A stretch of 64,000 nucleotides of DNA from DAOTXS01 sp034435055 (GCA_034435055.1 DAOTXS010000097.1:62001-126000); one strand, 5' to 3'. Counted from the first letter of the stretch, positions 8,917 through 18,822 are shown. The notes: generated by a model not told the origin, from the letters alone. Made by a program: numbers and translations.

Positions 8917-10479
8917 TTACTCGGTATATTCCCACGTGAACCGACTTTTTGGTAATAGAATATCGATGCCTTCGGGCGTCACGTTGATTTGTGGTGCGTT
9001 GATAATGCCCAAGTAATTATCCATGCGAATGATGTTTGTTGCCACGGTCGTGGAATCACGCGACTGGTTGAACGAAGTGTCTTCACTGTTCGCGCACTCC
9101 CAGGTATTGTTTGCAAAATACACCACCGATCCGCCGATCCAGAATGGATACTTGCATGCCTTGTCGCTCTTGGGTTCGTACGTGGTGATGTTGTCGCGCA
9201 GAAAATTGCCGAACGAAAAGGTGATCTCGAAACAATTGTCGCTTGCGCCCGCGCAAAAATTCGACAAAAAGTTATTGTTGTTACTAGCGAGGTTGCGTTC
9301 GCCGCTCATGTAAAAACAATTGCCGCTCAACTCGCAATAGTTGTTGGCGATGACATTCATCGTACAGCCGAGACAGACCCAGCCCGCGGTCTCGCACCCG
9401 GTTAGAAATTTTCTGCCGTCGGGCGTTGTGCATCCGTGATTGTTGCGATCGAGCGTATTGCCGACAAAATAACTTTCCCGGCTTGCCCAGTTGTACGACC
9501 CCCAACCGTTGAGGTCGCTCAAATTATTATCGATGATGTAATTGTTGCGTCCATTCATTGTCGCAATGCCGATGGTGCCACCGCGCACGGTAACTCGGTG
9601 AATCGTTGTGTTCGATCCTTTGAGCAAGATGCCGCCGCCGTATTGAATCCCGCCGCGAATCGTCGTCGTTTGTGGACGCGTCGCGAAAAGACATTCGTCA
9701 TACAAACAAAGCCACGCGCCCAAATCGCGATTGTCCGCGCGCGCTTGAATCGTTACGCTATCGACCCAGTTATTCGATCCTTCCAGTGTCACCGCAAATT
9801 GGCGACCGTTGCTGGTCACCGTAGCATTATCGCCGAAGAGTGCGATGTTGTCGCCCAGAATGTTGAGGGGCGGATATGTTTGTCCCGGGCAAAGCCGGAG
9901 ACTGCGACGAATCGGATTGGTAATTTGTGATGGCGGCGTGCACGTGATTGGATCGGCGGGGAAGGGCAGCGTCAGTGTGTTGGTGATCGCGCCGGGCGGC
10001 AGATTGATCTGCAAAACTTTTCTTCCGTTTTGGACGGCAACTTTTGCGACGTCGCCCGTCGTGAATGGCGCGATGCGCGCAAAACTGCTGACCCCTTCGC
10101 CGGTTACGCTCAACCGGTACGTGATTGCGTTTGGCGCGCGATTTTCGACAATGACGTAAAACACGCCTTTGAAACCAAAACGCCCCGACCACTGCAAAGT
10201 ATCGTCGCGCAATCGCGTGGCGCGTCCGGTCGGCGTAACGTTTTCGCCGCGTCGCACAGCTTCCATTTGCTCGGCGGTGTAAATCGAAATCACGAGATTC
10301 ACCACATCGGTTTGCGTGGCAATGATTGTGATGGTTGAATTTTCGATTTTGTAATCAAAACGGTACTCGATGCGTCGATTGCCTTGTACGGTTGAAATCG
10401 GCGCTTGTGCGATTGCCGCAAGCGCCGGCAGTGTTAAAAACAGAACGACGCCCCAAAGAATTGCAGAATATCGTTTCAT
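8917..10479 (-). CDS. exported right-handed parallel beta-helix protein
   Basis: 520 residues. ATG at 10479 overlaps the upstream stop as ATGA; TTG and GTG codons five and four codons upstream are possible but less likely. An N-terminal signal peptide (about residues 1-25, cut near AIA-QA) precedes a beta-sandwich-like region. From about residue 225 there are many short PbH1-type repeats rich in N, G and I, such as GGGILLKGSNTTIHRVTV and NYIIDNNLSDLNGWG. A run of paired cysteines (about residues 255-430) suggests disulfides and hence a cell-surface location. The fold fits polysaccharide lyases, epimerases or surface adhesins; I cannot choose. Its place inside a glycan operon suggests it acts on, or is decorated by, that glycan. 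Confidence 0.8.
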   Translation of the reverse strand: MKRYSAILWGVVLFLTLPALAAIAQAPISTVQGNRRIEYRFDYKIENSTITIIATQTDVVNLVISIYTAEQMEAVRRGENVTPTGRATRLRDDTLQWSGRFGFKGVFYVIVENRAPNAITYRLSVTGEGVSSFARIAPFTTGDVAKVAVQNGRKVLQINLPPGAITNTLTLPFPADPITCTPPSQITNPIRRSLRLCPGQTYPPLNILGDNIALFGDNATVTSNGRQFAVTLEGSNNWVDSVTIQARADNRDLGAWLCLYDECLFATRPQTTTIRGGIQYGGGILLKGSNTTIHRVTVRGGTIGIATMNGRNNYIIDNNLSDLNGWGSYNWASRESYFVGNTLDRNNHGCTTPDGRKFLTGCETAGWVCLGCTMNVIANNYCELSGNCFYMSGERNLASNNNNFLSNFCAGASDNCFEITFSFGNFLRDNITTYEPKSDKACKYPFWIGGSVVYFANNTWECANSEDTSFNQSRDSTTVATNIIRMDNYLGIINAPQINVTPEGIDILLPKSRFTWEYTE

Positions 10480-11330
10480 CTTCCTTGCCACCAATCCTTG
10501 CGCGAACGCGGGTCCATAAACGCGCCCGAGTCACGAATCACCACACCCACTTCTTCGCCGATGGCAGTCCCAACACCTTGCCCGGCAAACAATGCTGGCA
10601 AGCGTGCGCGTCCTGCTGCGTTCAGCGTTTGGTACAGCACGAGTAAATTTGGATCGACGCAAATATTTTCCAAATGCAAAGTGTAACCCAGAACCACATT
10701 ATCTTCGCGCGAGTATTTTAGGGTGAGGCGCGTAGGTGCGGCGTACAAGACCATCACTTCATAACCATTTGGCAATCTACCAATGTCATAACCGGAACTT
10801 GGCACGCGAATTGTTTCCGTTCGCGTTGTGACCAACCCGGCAAGTGTGACCGGCGGATTGACGATCGGGGTCGTGCGGCAATTACAATTCCAATCCCAGT
10901 TGTACACTTGATGCGTCGATGTGAAAACGCCAGTGCGATTATCGCTGAACAAACCGGGCAGTTGTGGCGCGGCAGGATCGCTTTGTCCCGGCAAATCGAT
11001 CAAGCCCAGATATTGATTGGTTTGTGTGTAGCCGCGCAACGCTAGATTCAGGTCGGCGTGTTGTTCCGCCGGGCGATCCGTTGGCGCGGAGATGATTGTA
11101 ACACTGCCGTACGATTCGTTCAACACCGGGCAGCGATTCGGTAAAGTAATCCACGGCAAATAAATCGAGTGCGTCATTGCATCTGACGTACGCAAAAGCG
11201 GGCGATGACCCGCGGACTCTGGAATTGTGTTCGCACGGACGTTCGGTGCGCCGTCGGAAAAAATAGCGCTGCCGATTGCAAGCGTCATCGCGCTGACGAC
11301 GCTCAACCATTTGAGTAATTCGCACTTCAT
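10476..11330 (-). CDS. exported protein of unknown function
   Basis: 284 residues, not recognised. A signal peptide is clear at the N-terminus (WLSVVSAMTLAIGSAIF, cleaved around residues 25-35). The remainder is soluble, with a Cys-Asn-Cys pair in DWNCNCRTTP near residue 148 and a C-terminal part rich in V, G and A. Both ends are coupled: its ATG overlaps the stop of the giant GT-C gene as ATGA, and its stop overlaps the next ATG as ATGA. It therefore travels with the beta-helix protein as an exported pair inside the glycan operon. Confidence 0.7.
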   Translation of the reverse strand: MKCELLKWLSVVSAMTLAIGSAIFSDGAPNVRANTIPESAGHRPLLRTSDAMTHSIYLPWITLPNRCPVLNESYGSVTIISAPTDRPAEQHADLNLALRGYTQTNQYLGLIDLPGQSDPAAPQLPGLFSDNRTGVFTSTHQVYNWDWNCNCRTTPIVNPPVTLAGLVTTRTETIRVPSSGYDIGRLPNGYEVMVLYAAPTRLTLKYSREDNVVLGYTLHLENICVDPNLLVLYQTLNAAGRARLPALFAGQGVGTAIGEEVGVVIRDSGAFMDPRSRKDWWQGR

Positions 11331-14300
11331 TTGTTCACTTGATAAATCGTCACGCCGGGATTTTGATAAACCAGTGCGAGGGCGCCGGCGCGCGCCATTG
11401 CGTCAAACTTTGCCAGCCCGGCGTGATCGTAAAACGCCATTTCTAATTCGCCGATGTACACATATCGCACATCGAAACGCTCCATCTGCGCCAACGCGAT
11501 TTGCGGATCGCGGGTATTGTAAATCGTTCGCACAGTTTCCATTCGCCGGTCGATGATGCCGCCATCGATGATCGAACGTTGTTGTTTCTGATGCCAGTCC
11601 CAGCCGATGACCGTCGGCAAGCCAGTGTAAATCGATACGCGCGATGCCCAGTGATACAACGGCGCATTGCCTTCCAAAATCACCGGCGAGCCGATTACAT
11701 TCGCGCGCAACCACTCGAACGCTTGACGGTCGTATTCCAACGTCATATCCCGATCGCGGTCTTGATACGTGGCTGTTTTTAAAAATTCCATTCCATTCAA
11801 ACCCGCAGGCGAACCAAGCACAAAGCGATCCGTTACTTTGGCGCGCGTCGCCGTAATCGTGTACGTCAAACCAATAACGATGAGGATTGAAAAGATAAAC
11901 CACCACGCAAAGGGCAAGACCGATGACCGCGGACGGATGACTGCGATATTTTCCTCCGTCATCGGTTGTCGGTTGTCCATCTGATGCAAGAACGCGATTC
12001 CGGTTGCCGCCGCGAGCGCGAAGAAATTCCACGCCTGCAAATAAAATTTGAACACGGTATTCATTCTGCCAATATCGCCTTTGTACGTGATGAGCTCGAC
12101 CATCATTGTCAACGCAAGACCGGCGGCAAGCAACAAGGCGATAAAACGTTCGCGTGCGTCGAGTTCCGGGCGCAAGAAAAGTAGCCCGGCAAGCACGAGC
12201 AACGGGAACGCTAGTGTAAACGCGGCGAGATTCAGGACAAGGAAGAAGGCTTCGATGACGATGAACGCAACGATAATCAGCGGTTGCCAGGTTGCCCACA
12301 CCTCGCGTCGCGCTGGCGTATCGAATGTGCGCGCGATGAGATAGGTTGCAATCGCAAAAAGGAAAATGCCGTGAACGATAAAATACTGACCAAGTGTTGT
12401 GCGTTCGCCCTTCCACAATTCGGTGGCGAGATACGCGGTGGCAAAATTACTGACGAACGGTTGATACAACCAACTGCTCAAAACGAAAACTGCGCCAAAT
12501 CGCCACGCGACGCCGACGACCAAATCCAATGTGATTTCGCGACGCCGCGCGTACTCACCAATCGCAATCGCCGCGCCGATGACGAGCAAGTACGTCGGAT
12601 AATCGGCGTAGTTGATTGCGCGCAGTCCGCCGATGACCAACGCGGCGACAATAACTTCGACGACAGCGATTGGTGAAATTTGGATGACCGGCCAAAAAGG
12701 CAGGCGCGCGTCGTCGTTGTGCTCGCGCGCACGGAGCGCGTAGTTGATCGCGACGCCAATCGCAAGCATCGTGAACGGGAGTGCCATCAAATGCGCGTGC
12801 AAATCGCCGTAGAGAAAAGTAAAAAATGGAAATTCATTGATCGTGTCCGGAATTGTCCGCGTGGCGTTCCAATACCACCAACCCAGCGGCACATCGAACG
12901 ACGCGCCGTCTGCGATTACGCGCCACGCGCCGGTGAAAATACTCGCCAGGATTGCGCCGGGAGCATCCAAGTTGCCAGCGCCAATTTTCATCAGTGTTTG
13001 TCCAATGAGAATGATTTGTCCCAGGTTGCCGATGACGGCGACGAACAAAACGGCGAGCAAGCCGGCGAAGATTGCCGGTTTTGTCATTGCGAGGAGCATT
13101 TTTTGTGACGTGGCAATTTCCAAGTTACTTGGGGATTGCTTTGCCGCTTTGTGGTTCGCAATGACAGTGCAAGTCAGATTGAACGCCGCACTGAACGCGC
13201 CCGCGCCGAGCAACGCAAAGAACGTTGGGAGCGCGAGATTGTACGCGACTTCCGGGACGATGCCGGAAAATTTGATCAGCGTTGCGGTGATGAGTTGTCC
13301 AAAGTAATAATAGTTGATGAACCCGCCGGCAAACCACGGGTCGTACGCCGGAAACCACGTCGATTTGATCATCGCGTTAAGATATGCAAAATCCATCGGC
13401 TTTTCGCCGCCGTACCACTGATGCCACAAATCTGGATTGCCGTAACGAATTAACAAGAACAATCCAAAACACGCAAAGAAAACTAATTCTTCGACAAGGA
13501 TGAGCCGGCGTTGCGCGCGTAGAAAATTTGCAATTTCGCTTCCGTGTCGCCAAACGATAATTGCACTGACGAGTGCAAGCAATACGATTATTAAACCGAT
13601 GCTCGTGCGATTGAACGGGAGCCAATGGTAACTCGCCAAAATCCACGCGCCCCACGCGACGAGCAAAATTCCCAGCGATTTGGCAAACACATAACCGCGA
13701 TCAATCAATCCGCGGAAAACGACAAACGCAACTGGAAACGCGAGCCAGCCAATCGACTGAATCAGCGCGAGCCACCCGATCACCGGCATTTGATTGATGA
13801 AATCATTCGGATGAAAAATTTCTGACCACGTGCCGCCGCTCTGTTGCGCCGCACGATCCGTTGGAGTGAGCAAAAGGGCAGTCTTTGCCTGCGTCGCTTC
13901 GCGGGGCCAGAAACGATACACTTCTTCCAGATCGATGCTGTTGAACATTGCGGAAATTTTTTCCGCCGAAAAGCGCGGCGACTTTTTAAAGATTGTTACT
14001 TTCGGATGATCGTAAACGGTAAATGTTTCGTCTGCGTCGTCGTCGATAAATTCGATGCCGAGCAATTGCGGACGCGATGTAAACTCGGCGACTTGATCGA
14101 AACCCAACGTGCCATCGAACAGCCACGCGTAATATTTCGTCGTCAGTGGATAACGCATCGGCAAGCGCGGAATCGAACCGTACAAGCGATTACTCGACAG
14201 GATGATGTAATCAGCGTCGTTGAGCCACCGAATCGCTTGCGCGCGTTTTTCCGGTGTATCTTCATCGTACCAGTTCATCAACCCGTCGTCGCCGGGAAAT

Positions 14301-15988
14301 TGCGCCGGCAAGCCGCGATACATTCCGCCAAACGGGTCGCGGCCATCGATGCGCAAGGGGAGCGGATCGTCCCAGCGTTCGTTCGCCAGTACCGAATCGC
14401 GCGGCACATGATCAAAAATCCAACGCGATGCGGTAACGCGCGAAACTGGACGGGTGTAGATCGATGTGAACGCCGTCGCATAAAATAACGTGTAGCCGAT
14501 GACAAAAATCGTTAGCGTGGCGACGGCGATGCGCGCAACTGTTGCATAACGCATCGCGCGCGCGGCGCGATCCCAGAGTTCGATCAAGAGCCAGCCGGCG
14601 CAAAGCGCAAGGAACGGATAGATTTGCAAAAAGTATCGCAGAGGTTTGACCCATTGTTGCCCGGTGTATGCAAACGTGATGCCAACCCAGGTTACGATAA
14701 GTAAATGTTTCCATTCACGAAAACGGATTAAGCGATATAGCGCAAACGCAAACCCAGCCCACGCGGTCAAACCTACTGCTATTCCCAAACCCCACCGCAC
14801 CATATTTTCGAATGGGAAGAGGTACGCCGGGCGATCGGTCCATTGATGTCCGGGCGGATAATCTGCGCGCCCCGCCACAAGTTCGCCGATGTATGCCATA
14901 TTGTCGGAGAATTGTGTGTTGACACCGCCCGCCCAAAATAATGCTACATCGAACATTGCACTCACTGCGCCGTGACTGAGATCGAATGTTGGAATTTTCG
15001 GCGCGACGAAACTGGGTCCGTTGGCGGCGTACGGTTGAAAGATGCGGAAGATAATCAATGTGGCGATGCCGGCAATCGCCAGTCCGCCGAACGCGCGCGT
15101 GAATGCGGACATCAACGAATCGCCGATGGTCGGTGCGCTATTTTGCCAACCGACGGAGACGGAAACCGGCCCCAGCGATTTTTCGGTGACGATCGTTGCC
15201 GGTTGCTCTAGCGATTCCGGCGCATCTGCCGGCGATTGGGTGTGCGATGCCTGCCAGTACGCTCGCCATGCCGATGCCGCGACGATGACCGTGACGAATG
15301 GTGCGATGTTGATCCGCCCAGCCAGCGCGAGTCCGAACATCACGCCGGCAAATATAAAAGCTTGCCAATGCTTGCGCTCCGAAATATCGAGCGCGAACCA
15401 GAATGCCAGCAAGATTGGAACATTGGTAAACGTATCGACAGTGAAAAAATGCGATTGCTGAATATCGAGTACCGATGCTGCGAGAAACAATGCGCCGAGT
15501 AATGCCGCGCGCGTGTCGTACATTCGGCGACCGATGAAAAAAATCAGCAAGACGGTCGAAAGATCGAATAACGCAGACAAGACGCGCCCGACGAGATGAA
15601 CGTTGCCGTAACTGGCTTGCCCCAATATCTCGCCAACGATGCGTGTGAGAAAAATCGGAAAAGTGCCGTAAACAAATAGCCCAAAGTTGTGATTGTACGG
15701 ATTGAGTGGCGAACACGCTGTATCGAAATATCCTCCCCATTTGGCGCAACCTTCAGGCGGACGACTTGCCACATCGAAGCCGGGCAGCTGCAACGCGGAG
15801 GTAACCATCGTGAGAAAACGTTCGTCGGGATGGAGGTGTTGCTCCGCATCCCAGTTTACGCCGGTCAATCGCAAGACTGCGCCGAGCAGAAGAATCAGCG
15901 TCAGCGCACCGGCGACAAACCAGCCGGGAAGTGTGTGGTTGTTGGGAGGTTGGATTGTTTGATCGAGTCCGTTGATCGGTTCAGTCAT
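11327..15988 (-). CDS. giant GT-C glycosyltransferase / DUF2298 fusion protein
   Basis: 1553 residues from ATG at 15988 (an in-frame ATG at 16018 would add ten). Residues 1 to about 700 form a GT39-like half with the acidic loop WDAEQHLHPDERFL near the first helix. From about residue 740 to the end is a complete DUF2298 half with DRGYVFAKSLGI, EKPMDFAYLN and NYYYFGQ, paralogous to the 823-residue protein encoded nearby. More than twenty hydrophobic segments are present. Fusion implies that the two activities act on one substrate. Two hydrophilic stretches, about residues 942-970 (DNA 13083-13165) and 1333-1362 (11905-11990), come from repeat elements inserted in frame. Confidence 0.85.
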   Translation of the reverse strand: MTEPINGLDQTIQPPNNHTLPGWFVAGALTLILLLGAVLRLTGVNWDAEQHLHPDERFLTMVTSALQLPGFDVASRPPEGCAKWGGYFDTACSPLNPYNHNFGLFVYGTFPIFLTRIVGEILGQASYGNVHLVGRVLSALFDLSTVLLIFFIGRRMYDTRAALLGALFLAASVLDIQQSHFFTVDTFTNVPILLAFWFALDISERKHWQAFIFAGVMFGLALAGRINIAPFVTVIVAASAWRAYWQASHTQSPADAPESLEQPATIVTEKSLGPVSVSVGWQNSAPTIGDSLMSAFTRAFGGLAIAGIATLIIFRIFQPYAANGPSFVAPKIPTFDLSHGAVSAMFDVALFWAGGVNTQFSDNMAYIGELVAGRADYPPGHQWTDRPAYLFPFENMVRWGLGIAVGLTAWAGFAFALYRLIRFREWKHLLIVTWVGITFAYTGQQWVKPLRYFLQIYPFLALCAGWLLIELWDRAARAMRYATVARIAVATLTIFVIGYTLFYATAFTSIYTRPVSRVTASRWIFDHVPRDSVLANERWDDPLPLRIDGRDPFGGMYRGLPAQFPGDDGLMNWYDEDTPEKRAQAIRWLNDADYIILSSNRLYGSIPRLPMRYPLTTKYYAWLFDGTLGFDQVAEFTSRPQLLGIEFIDDDADETFTVYDHPKVTIFKKSPRFSAEKISAMFNSIDLEEVYRFWPREATQAKTALLLTPTDRAAQQSGGTWSEIFHPNDFINQMPVIGWLALIQSIGWLAFPVAFVVFRGLIDRGYVFAKSLGILLVAWGAWILASYHWLPFNRTSIGLIIVLLALVSAIIVWRHGSEIANFLRAQRRLILVEELVFFACFGLFLLIRYGNPDLWHQWYGGEKPMDFAYLNAMIKSTWFPAYDPWFAGGFINYYYFGQLITATLIKFSGIVPEVAYNLALPTFFALLGAGAFSAAFNLTCTVIANHKAAKQSPSNLEIATSQKMLLAMTKPAIFAGLLAVLFVAVIGNLGQIILIGQTLMKIGAGNLDAPGAILASIFTGAWRVIADGASFDVPLGWWYWNATRTIPDTINEFPFFTFLYGDLHAHLMALPFTMLAIGVAINYALRAREHNDDARLPFWPVIQISPIAVVEVIVAALVIGGLRAINYADYPTYLLVIGAAIAIGEYARRREITLDLVVGVAWRFGAVFVLSSWLYQPFVSNFATAYLATELWKGERTTLGQYFIVHGIFLFAIATYLIARTFDTPARREVWATWQPLIIVAFIVIEAFFLVLNLAAFTLAFPLLVLAGLLFLRPELDARERFIALLLAAGLALTMMVELITYKGDIGRMNTVFKFYLQAWNFFALAAATGIAFLHQMDNRQPMTEENIAVIRPRSSVLPFAWWFIFSILIVIGLTYTITATRAKVTDRFVLGSPAGLNGMEFLKTATYQDRDRDMTLEYDRQAFEWLRANVIGSPVILEGNAPLYHWASRVSIYTGLPTVIGWDWHQKQQRSIIDGGIIDRRMETVRTIYNTRDPQIALAQMERFDVRYVYIGELEMAFYDHAGLAKFDAMARAGALALVYQNPGVTIYQVNK
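11905..11990 (-). repeat. in-frame palindromic repeat within the GT-C/DUF2298 fusion gene
   Basis: GACCGATGACCGCGGACGG faces CCGTCATCGGTTGTCGGTTG. Read in frame it gives a polar stretch (DNRQPMTEENIAVIRPRSS) between two membrane helices. Confidence 0.65.
13083..13165 (-). repeat. in-frame repeat (TCATTGCGAGG...CGCAATGAC family) within the fusion gene
   Basis: The ends TCATTGCGAGGAGC and GGTTCGCAATGAC are inverted copies, with GGGATTGCTTTGCCGC inside. The same family is intergenic at 48200-48292 and, degraded, at 33975-34016. Here it is translated (NHKAAKQSPSNLEIATSQK). Confidence 0.7.
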
Positions 15989-16002
15989 ATTTTTTGATTG
16001 GG

Positions 16003-16045
16003 AGATTTTGTAAATCATAAATCAGAAATCGGAAATCTGCAATTA
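16003..16045. repeat. short palindromic intergenic repeat
   Basis: AGATTTTGTAAATCATAAATCAG-AAATCGGAAATCTGC words lie between two operon genes and resemble the elements at 51-130 and 1222-1302. Confidence 0.5.
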
Positions 16046-18037
16046 CTGGCTTGGTACATAGAATAACCGGAAATCATGTCCCGGCGTGCGCGAACGAACA
16101 ATTTGTGTTTTGCCGTTCGGAAAAATTTGTTGCAGCACGACCCAGTTCTTTTCATCGCCAAAGTTGAGCACGTACAATTTATTGGCTGGGTCATCGACGT
16201 GCGCGCGCGCATCGTCGGCTTGCGGCAACGTCTGCTCCCAGCCAATCGCGTGCAAATTGATCGCCACGTTGCGTGTGTCAATCCAGTGCGGGTAGAGCAG
16301 AATCCACGTGTGGTTCAAATCAACCACGCCGCTGAAGGCGCGAATTGCCGCGGCGACCTCGGATGAGTTCCACGAGCGCGCGCGATAATGCTCGTCAAAG
16401 TCGATGAAATAGCGAGTAAAGTTTGCGTGGATACTGGCAAGAATAATCAGCGTGATCAGTGTCAACGCGCCGACTCGACCCAGCATTGTATCTTTCATCG
16501 CGCGCGCAAGCCACGCAAGTGGCAATGCGACGACGATAAACACAAATGGAATTGCGCCGCCGGCGCGCACGACGCTGGGATTTTCATTTGGAAACGCAAT
16601 GCTCAACGCGGACGGTAAAAGCATTGTGCCGAGTCCGATCAACACAAACGCGTACGCCATTTCCCGGTACCGCGCCAATCGATATATCGCGTACACAATG
16701 CCGAGCAAAAACAACGCGCCGGCAACATAATCGAGCGCGGGGTCGCCGGGAATCGCATTGGGCCACGCTTCATCGCCGATCCAATTGAACATCAGCGAGG
16801 CGCGAATCAGATTGCTGGCGAGGATGCTGAGGGGATTCTCGTTCACCGGTTGTTCGACGCCGGTCAGCCGCGTCGCCATGCGATAAAAAACATTGCCGGG
16901 ATTTTCGGCGAGGTAGCGGGCGAACGGCATCAGAACGATGAGCGCAATTACGAAAAGCAAAAGGATGTTCGCCAAATAGCGACGCCAATCGGCGTGTTCG
17001 TTTTTCTGACTGATGATGAACCACACGCCGGCAAAGAGCGCAACTAGAATCGGCGCGATGCGAAACGCGTTGTAACCATTTAATCCGATTCCGAGAATCA
17101 ACCCGGCGATCAAGAAATCGTTGCGGCGGTGATACTTGAACGCGCGAAACAAAAAGTACATCAACGGCGCGATAAAGACTGGCGTAAATGGAAAACGCAA
17201 ACCCATTCGCGCAATCGTGAGGGGCCATTTGCTGAACGCGATAAAAAGCGCGGCAAGCATTGCCACATCATCGTCGAATAATTCGCGCGCGAAAAGAAAT
17301 GTGAATGGAATGACCAGTACGCCCATCAACGCCGTGATCAACTTGAGCGCCATATGATCGATGGGATGCCCGGTCAGTTCGATAAATGCGGCGGTCAAAT
17401 AAAATTGCAACGGTTCGCGCCCGGTGTTGCGCTCGAAGAAAATCGGACGGAGATCGTTGGTTACGATGTCGTTCACGTCGAGCAATTTTTCGGCGTGGTC
17501 GCTGTCCATTTCCGCCGGCACCCCATCGAGATTGTGATAATAGAAAAATATCCCGATGAGCATAATCGCGCCGAGCATCAACCCGCGCGGCGAAATGTAT
17601 ATACCATCGCTAAACATTTGGCGGATGGTTTGGATTTTTTTGCTCAACCGTATATACCATTCCACGCCGCTTTTTTCCGGTTCCCAAAATGCATAGACAA
17701 AAACGCCGATACTCAACAGCCACGCGAAAACATTGTCGCCGTTGAATTCATTGCCGCCGGCAAAGAGAAAAGTCAAAGCGGTGAGGACGATTGCGCTAAT
17801 CACCAACGCGCGCGACGCAGGTTTCGAATGTGGTTTGCCCGGTTGTGTTTCGTCGATGTGTGTCCGAATGTCAACACGCGCGAGTATGATTGCAACGAGC
17901 CAAATGCCGATTGCTGTCACAAAACCGGCGAGCGCGATCAGGGTCGAATGATGAAACGTGTGTTGGGATTGTGCGAATGCCGCACACGCAATTGCGGCAA
18001 GCGCAAGTACGGGCTGGGTCAGCGCGCGAGGATTCAC
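16043..18037 (-). CDS. GT39-like (PMT/ArnT type) membrane glycosyltransferase
   Basis: 664 residues starting with GTG that overlaps the upstream methyltransferase stop as GTGA. Two N-terminal helices and a cytoplasmic linker precede a GT-C core whose first loop reads GVPAEMDSDHAEKLLDVND, with acidic residues placed as in dolichyl- or polyprenyl-phosphate sugar transferases. It has roughly twelve hydrophobic segments and a soluble C-terminal tail (about residues 560-664), likely outside the membrane. One of four large GT-C-type proteins in this operon. Family likely, substrate unknown. Confidence 0.8.
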   Translation of the reverse strand: MNPRALTQPVLALAAIACAAFAQSQHTFHHSTLIALAGFVTAIGIWLVAIILARVDIRTHIDETQPGKPHSKPASRALVISAIVLTALTFLFAGGNEFNGDNVFAWLLSIGVFVYAFWEPEKSGVEWYIRLSKKIQTIRQMFSDGIYISPRGLMLGAIMLIGIFFYYHNLDGVPAEMDSDHAEKLLDVNDIVTNDLRPIFFERNTGREPLQFYLTAAFIELTGHPIDHMALKLITALMGVLVIPFTFLFARELFDDDVAMLAALFIAFSKWPLTIARMGLRFPFTPVFIAPLMYFLFRAFKYHRRNDFLIAGLILGIGLNGYNAFRIAPILVALFAGVWFIISQKNEHADWRRYLANILLLFVIALIVLMPFARYLAENPGNVFYRMATRLTGVEQPVNENPLSILASNLIRASLMFNWIGDEAWPNAIPGDPALDYVAGALFLLGIVYAIYRLARYREMAYAFVLIGLGTMLLPSALSIAFPNENPSVVRAGGAIPFVFIVVALPLAWLARAMKDTMLGRVGALTLITLIILASIHANFTRYFIDFDEHYRARSWNSSEVAAAIRAFSGVVDLNHTWILLYPHWIDTRNVAINLHAIGWEQTLPQADDARAHVDDPANKLYVLNFGDEKNWVVLQQIFPNGKTQIVRSRTPGHDFRLFYVPSQ

Positions 18038-18822
18038 GGTCGTTCACACACAAAAAAAAGATACGCGCCTTCGTTGGTTGGCGGTTCGTCGTAGTAATGC
18101 CGCCACAATGCTTCGATCAAAACAAAATTTGCGCGGCACGGTGCGACGATCCAGCGCCCGAACAACTTTTTGTAGAGGAGCGTGGGCGCGGAATAATAAT
18201 GCGCCAGATCGAACAGGTGCGAGGCGGCGCGCGAAAAGTACGAATGCGATTCGCGCACGGAGAATCCCAATCGCTCTAGTCGTTCAATCCACACGTTGGG
18301 CGAATCGGTGCGATAGTGGTGTGAGATGCGGTTGAAGAAATTTTCATAGCGCTTGGATAATCCGCGCAAACCGATGCCGCGCAGAACATCGGCGCAGAAA
18401 AGATATTCCGCAAAGTGATGCGACGGTGTAGTGAAAACGAAGAGTCCGCGCGGTTTCAGAACTCGATGCGTTTCGCGCAAGGTCGCGTTAAGATCCGGGA
18501 TATGTTCGACGACGGAATTACTCAGCACAGTGGCAAAGGTTGCATTCGCAAAAGTCATCGCGTTGCTATCCATCACGTAGAGTTCACGATGCATCTGCCG
18601 CGTCCTGGCTTCGGCAATCGCTTGGGGTGAGGGATCGATGCCGACCTCGAGTGGTGTCGTAAAAGTCGCTTGTGCAAAATGACCGTCGCCGCAACCGAGA
18701 TCAAGAATCGGGCGCGGCAAATCGAGCGCGGCAATCTTGCGCGCTTCGACGGCGCGGAGCAACGCGCGGAAGGATGGAATAGCAATCAGATGTTCAATGA
18801 GGTAATCGCGTTCGGGATTCAA
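18034..18822 (-). CDS. class I SAM-dependent methyltransferase
   Basis: 262 residues if translation starts at TTG 18822, which overlaps the GT4 stop as TTGA. The open frame extends about 100 codons further upstream, but that part is only the shadow of the glycosyltransferase and has no methyltransferase similarity. Motif I is ILDLGCGDGHFAQA (near residue 38), followed by an acidic motif II region (GIDPSPQAI), NSVVEHIPD and the motif III-like block LKPRGLFVFTTPSHH. Such Methyltransf_11-type enzymes in glycan clusters usually methylate sugars or lipid-linked intermediates; the substrate is inferred only from context. Confidence 0.8.
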   Translation of the reverse strand: MNPERDYLIEHLIAIPSFRALLRAVEARKIAALDLPRPILDLGCGDGHFAQATFTTPLEVGIDPSPQAIAEARTRQMHRELYVMDSNAMTFANATFATVLSNSVVEHIPDLNATLRETHRVLKPRGLFVFTTPSHHFAEYLFCADVLRGIGLRGLSKRYENFFNRISHHYRTDSPNVWIERLERLGFSVRESHSYFSRAASHLFDLAHYYSAPTLLYKKLFGRWIVAPCRANFVLIEALWRHYYDEPPTNEGAYLFFVCERP

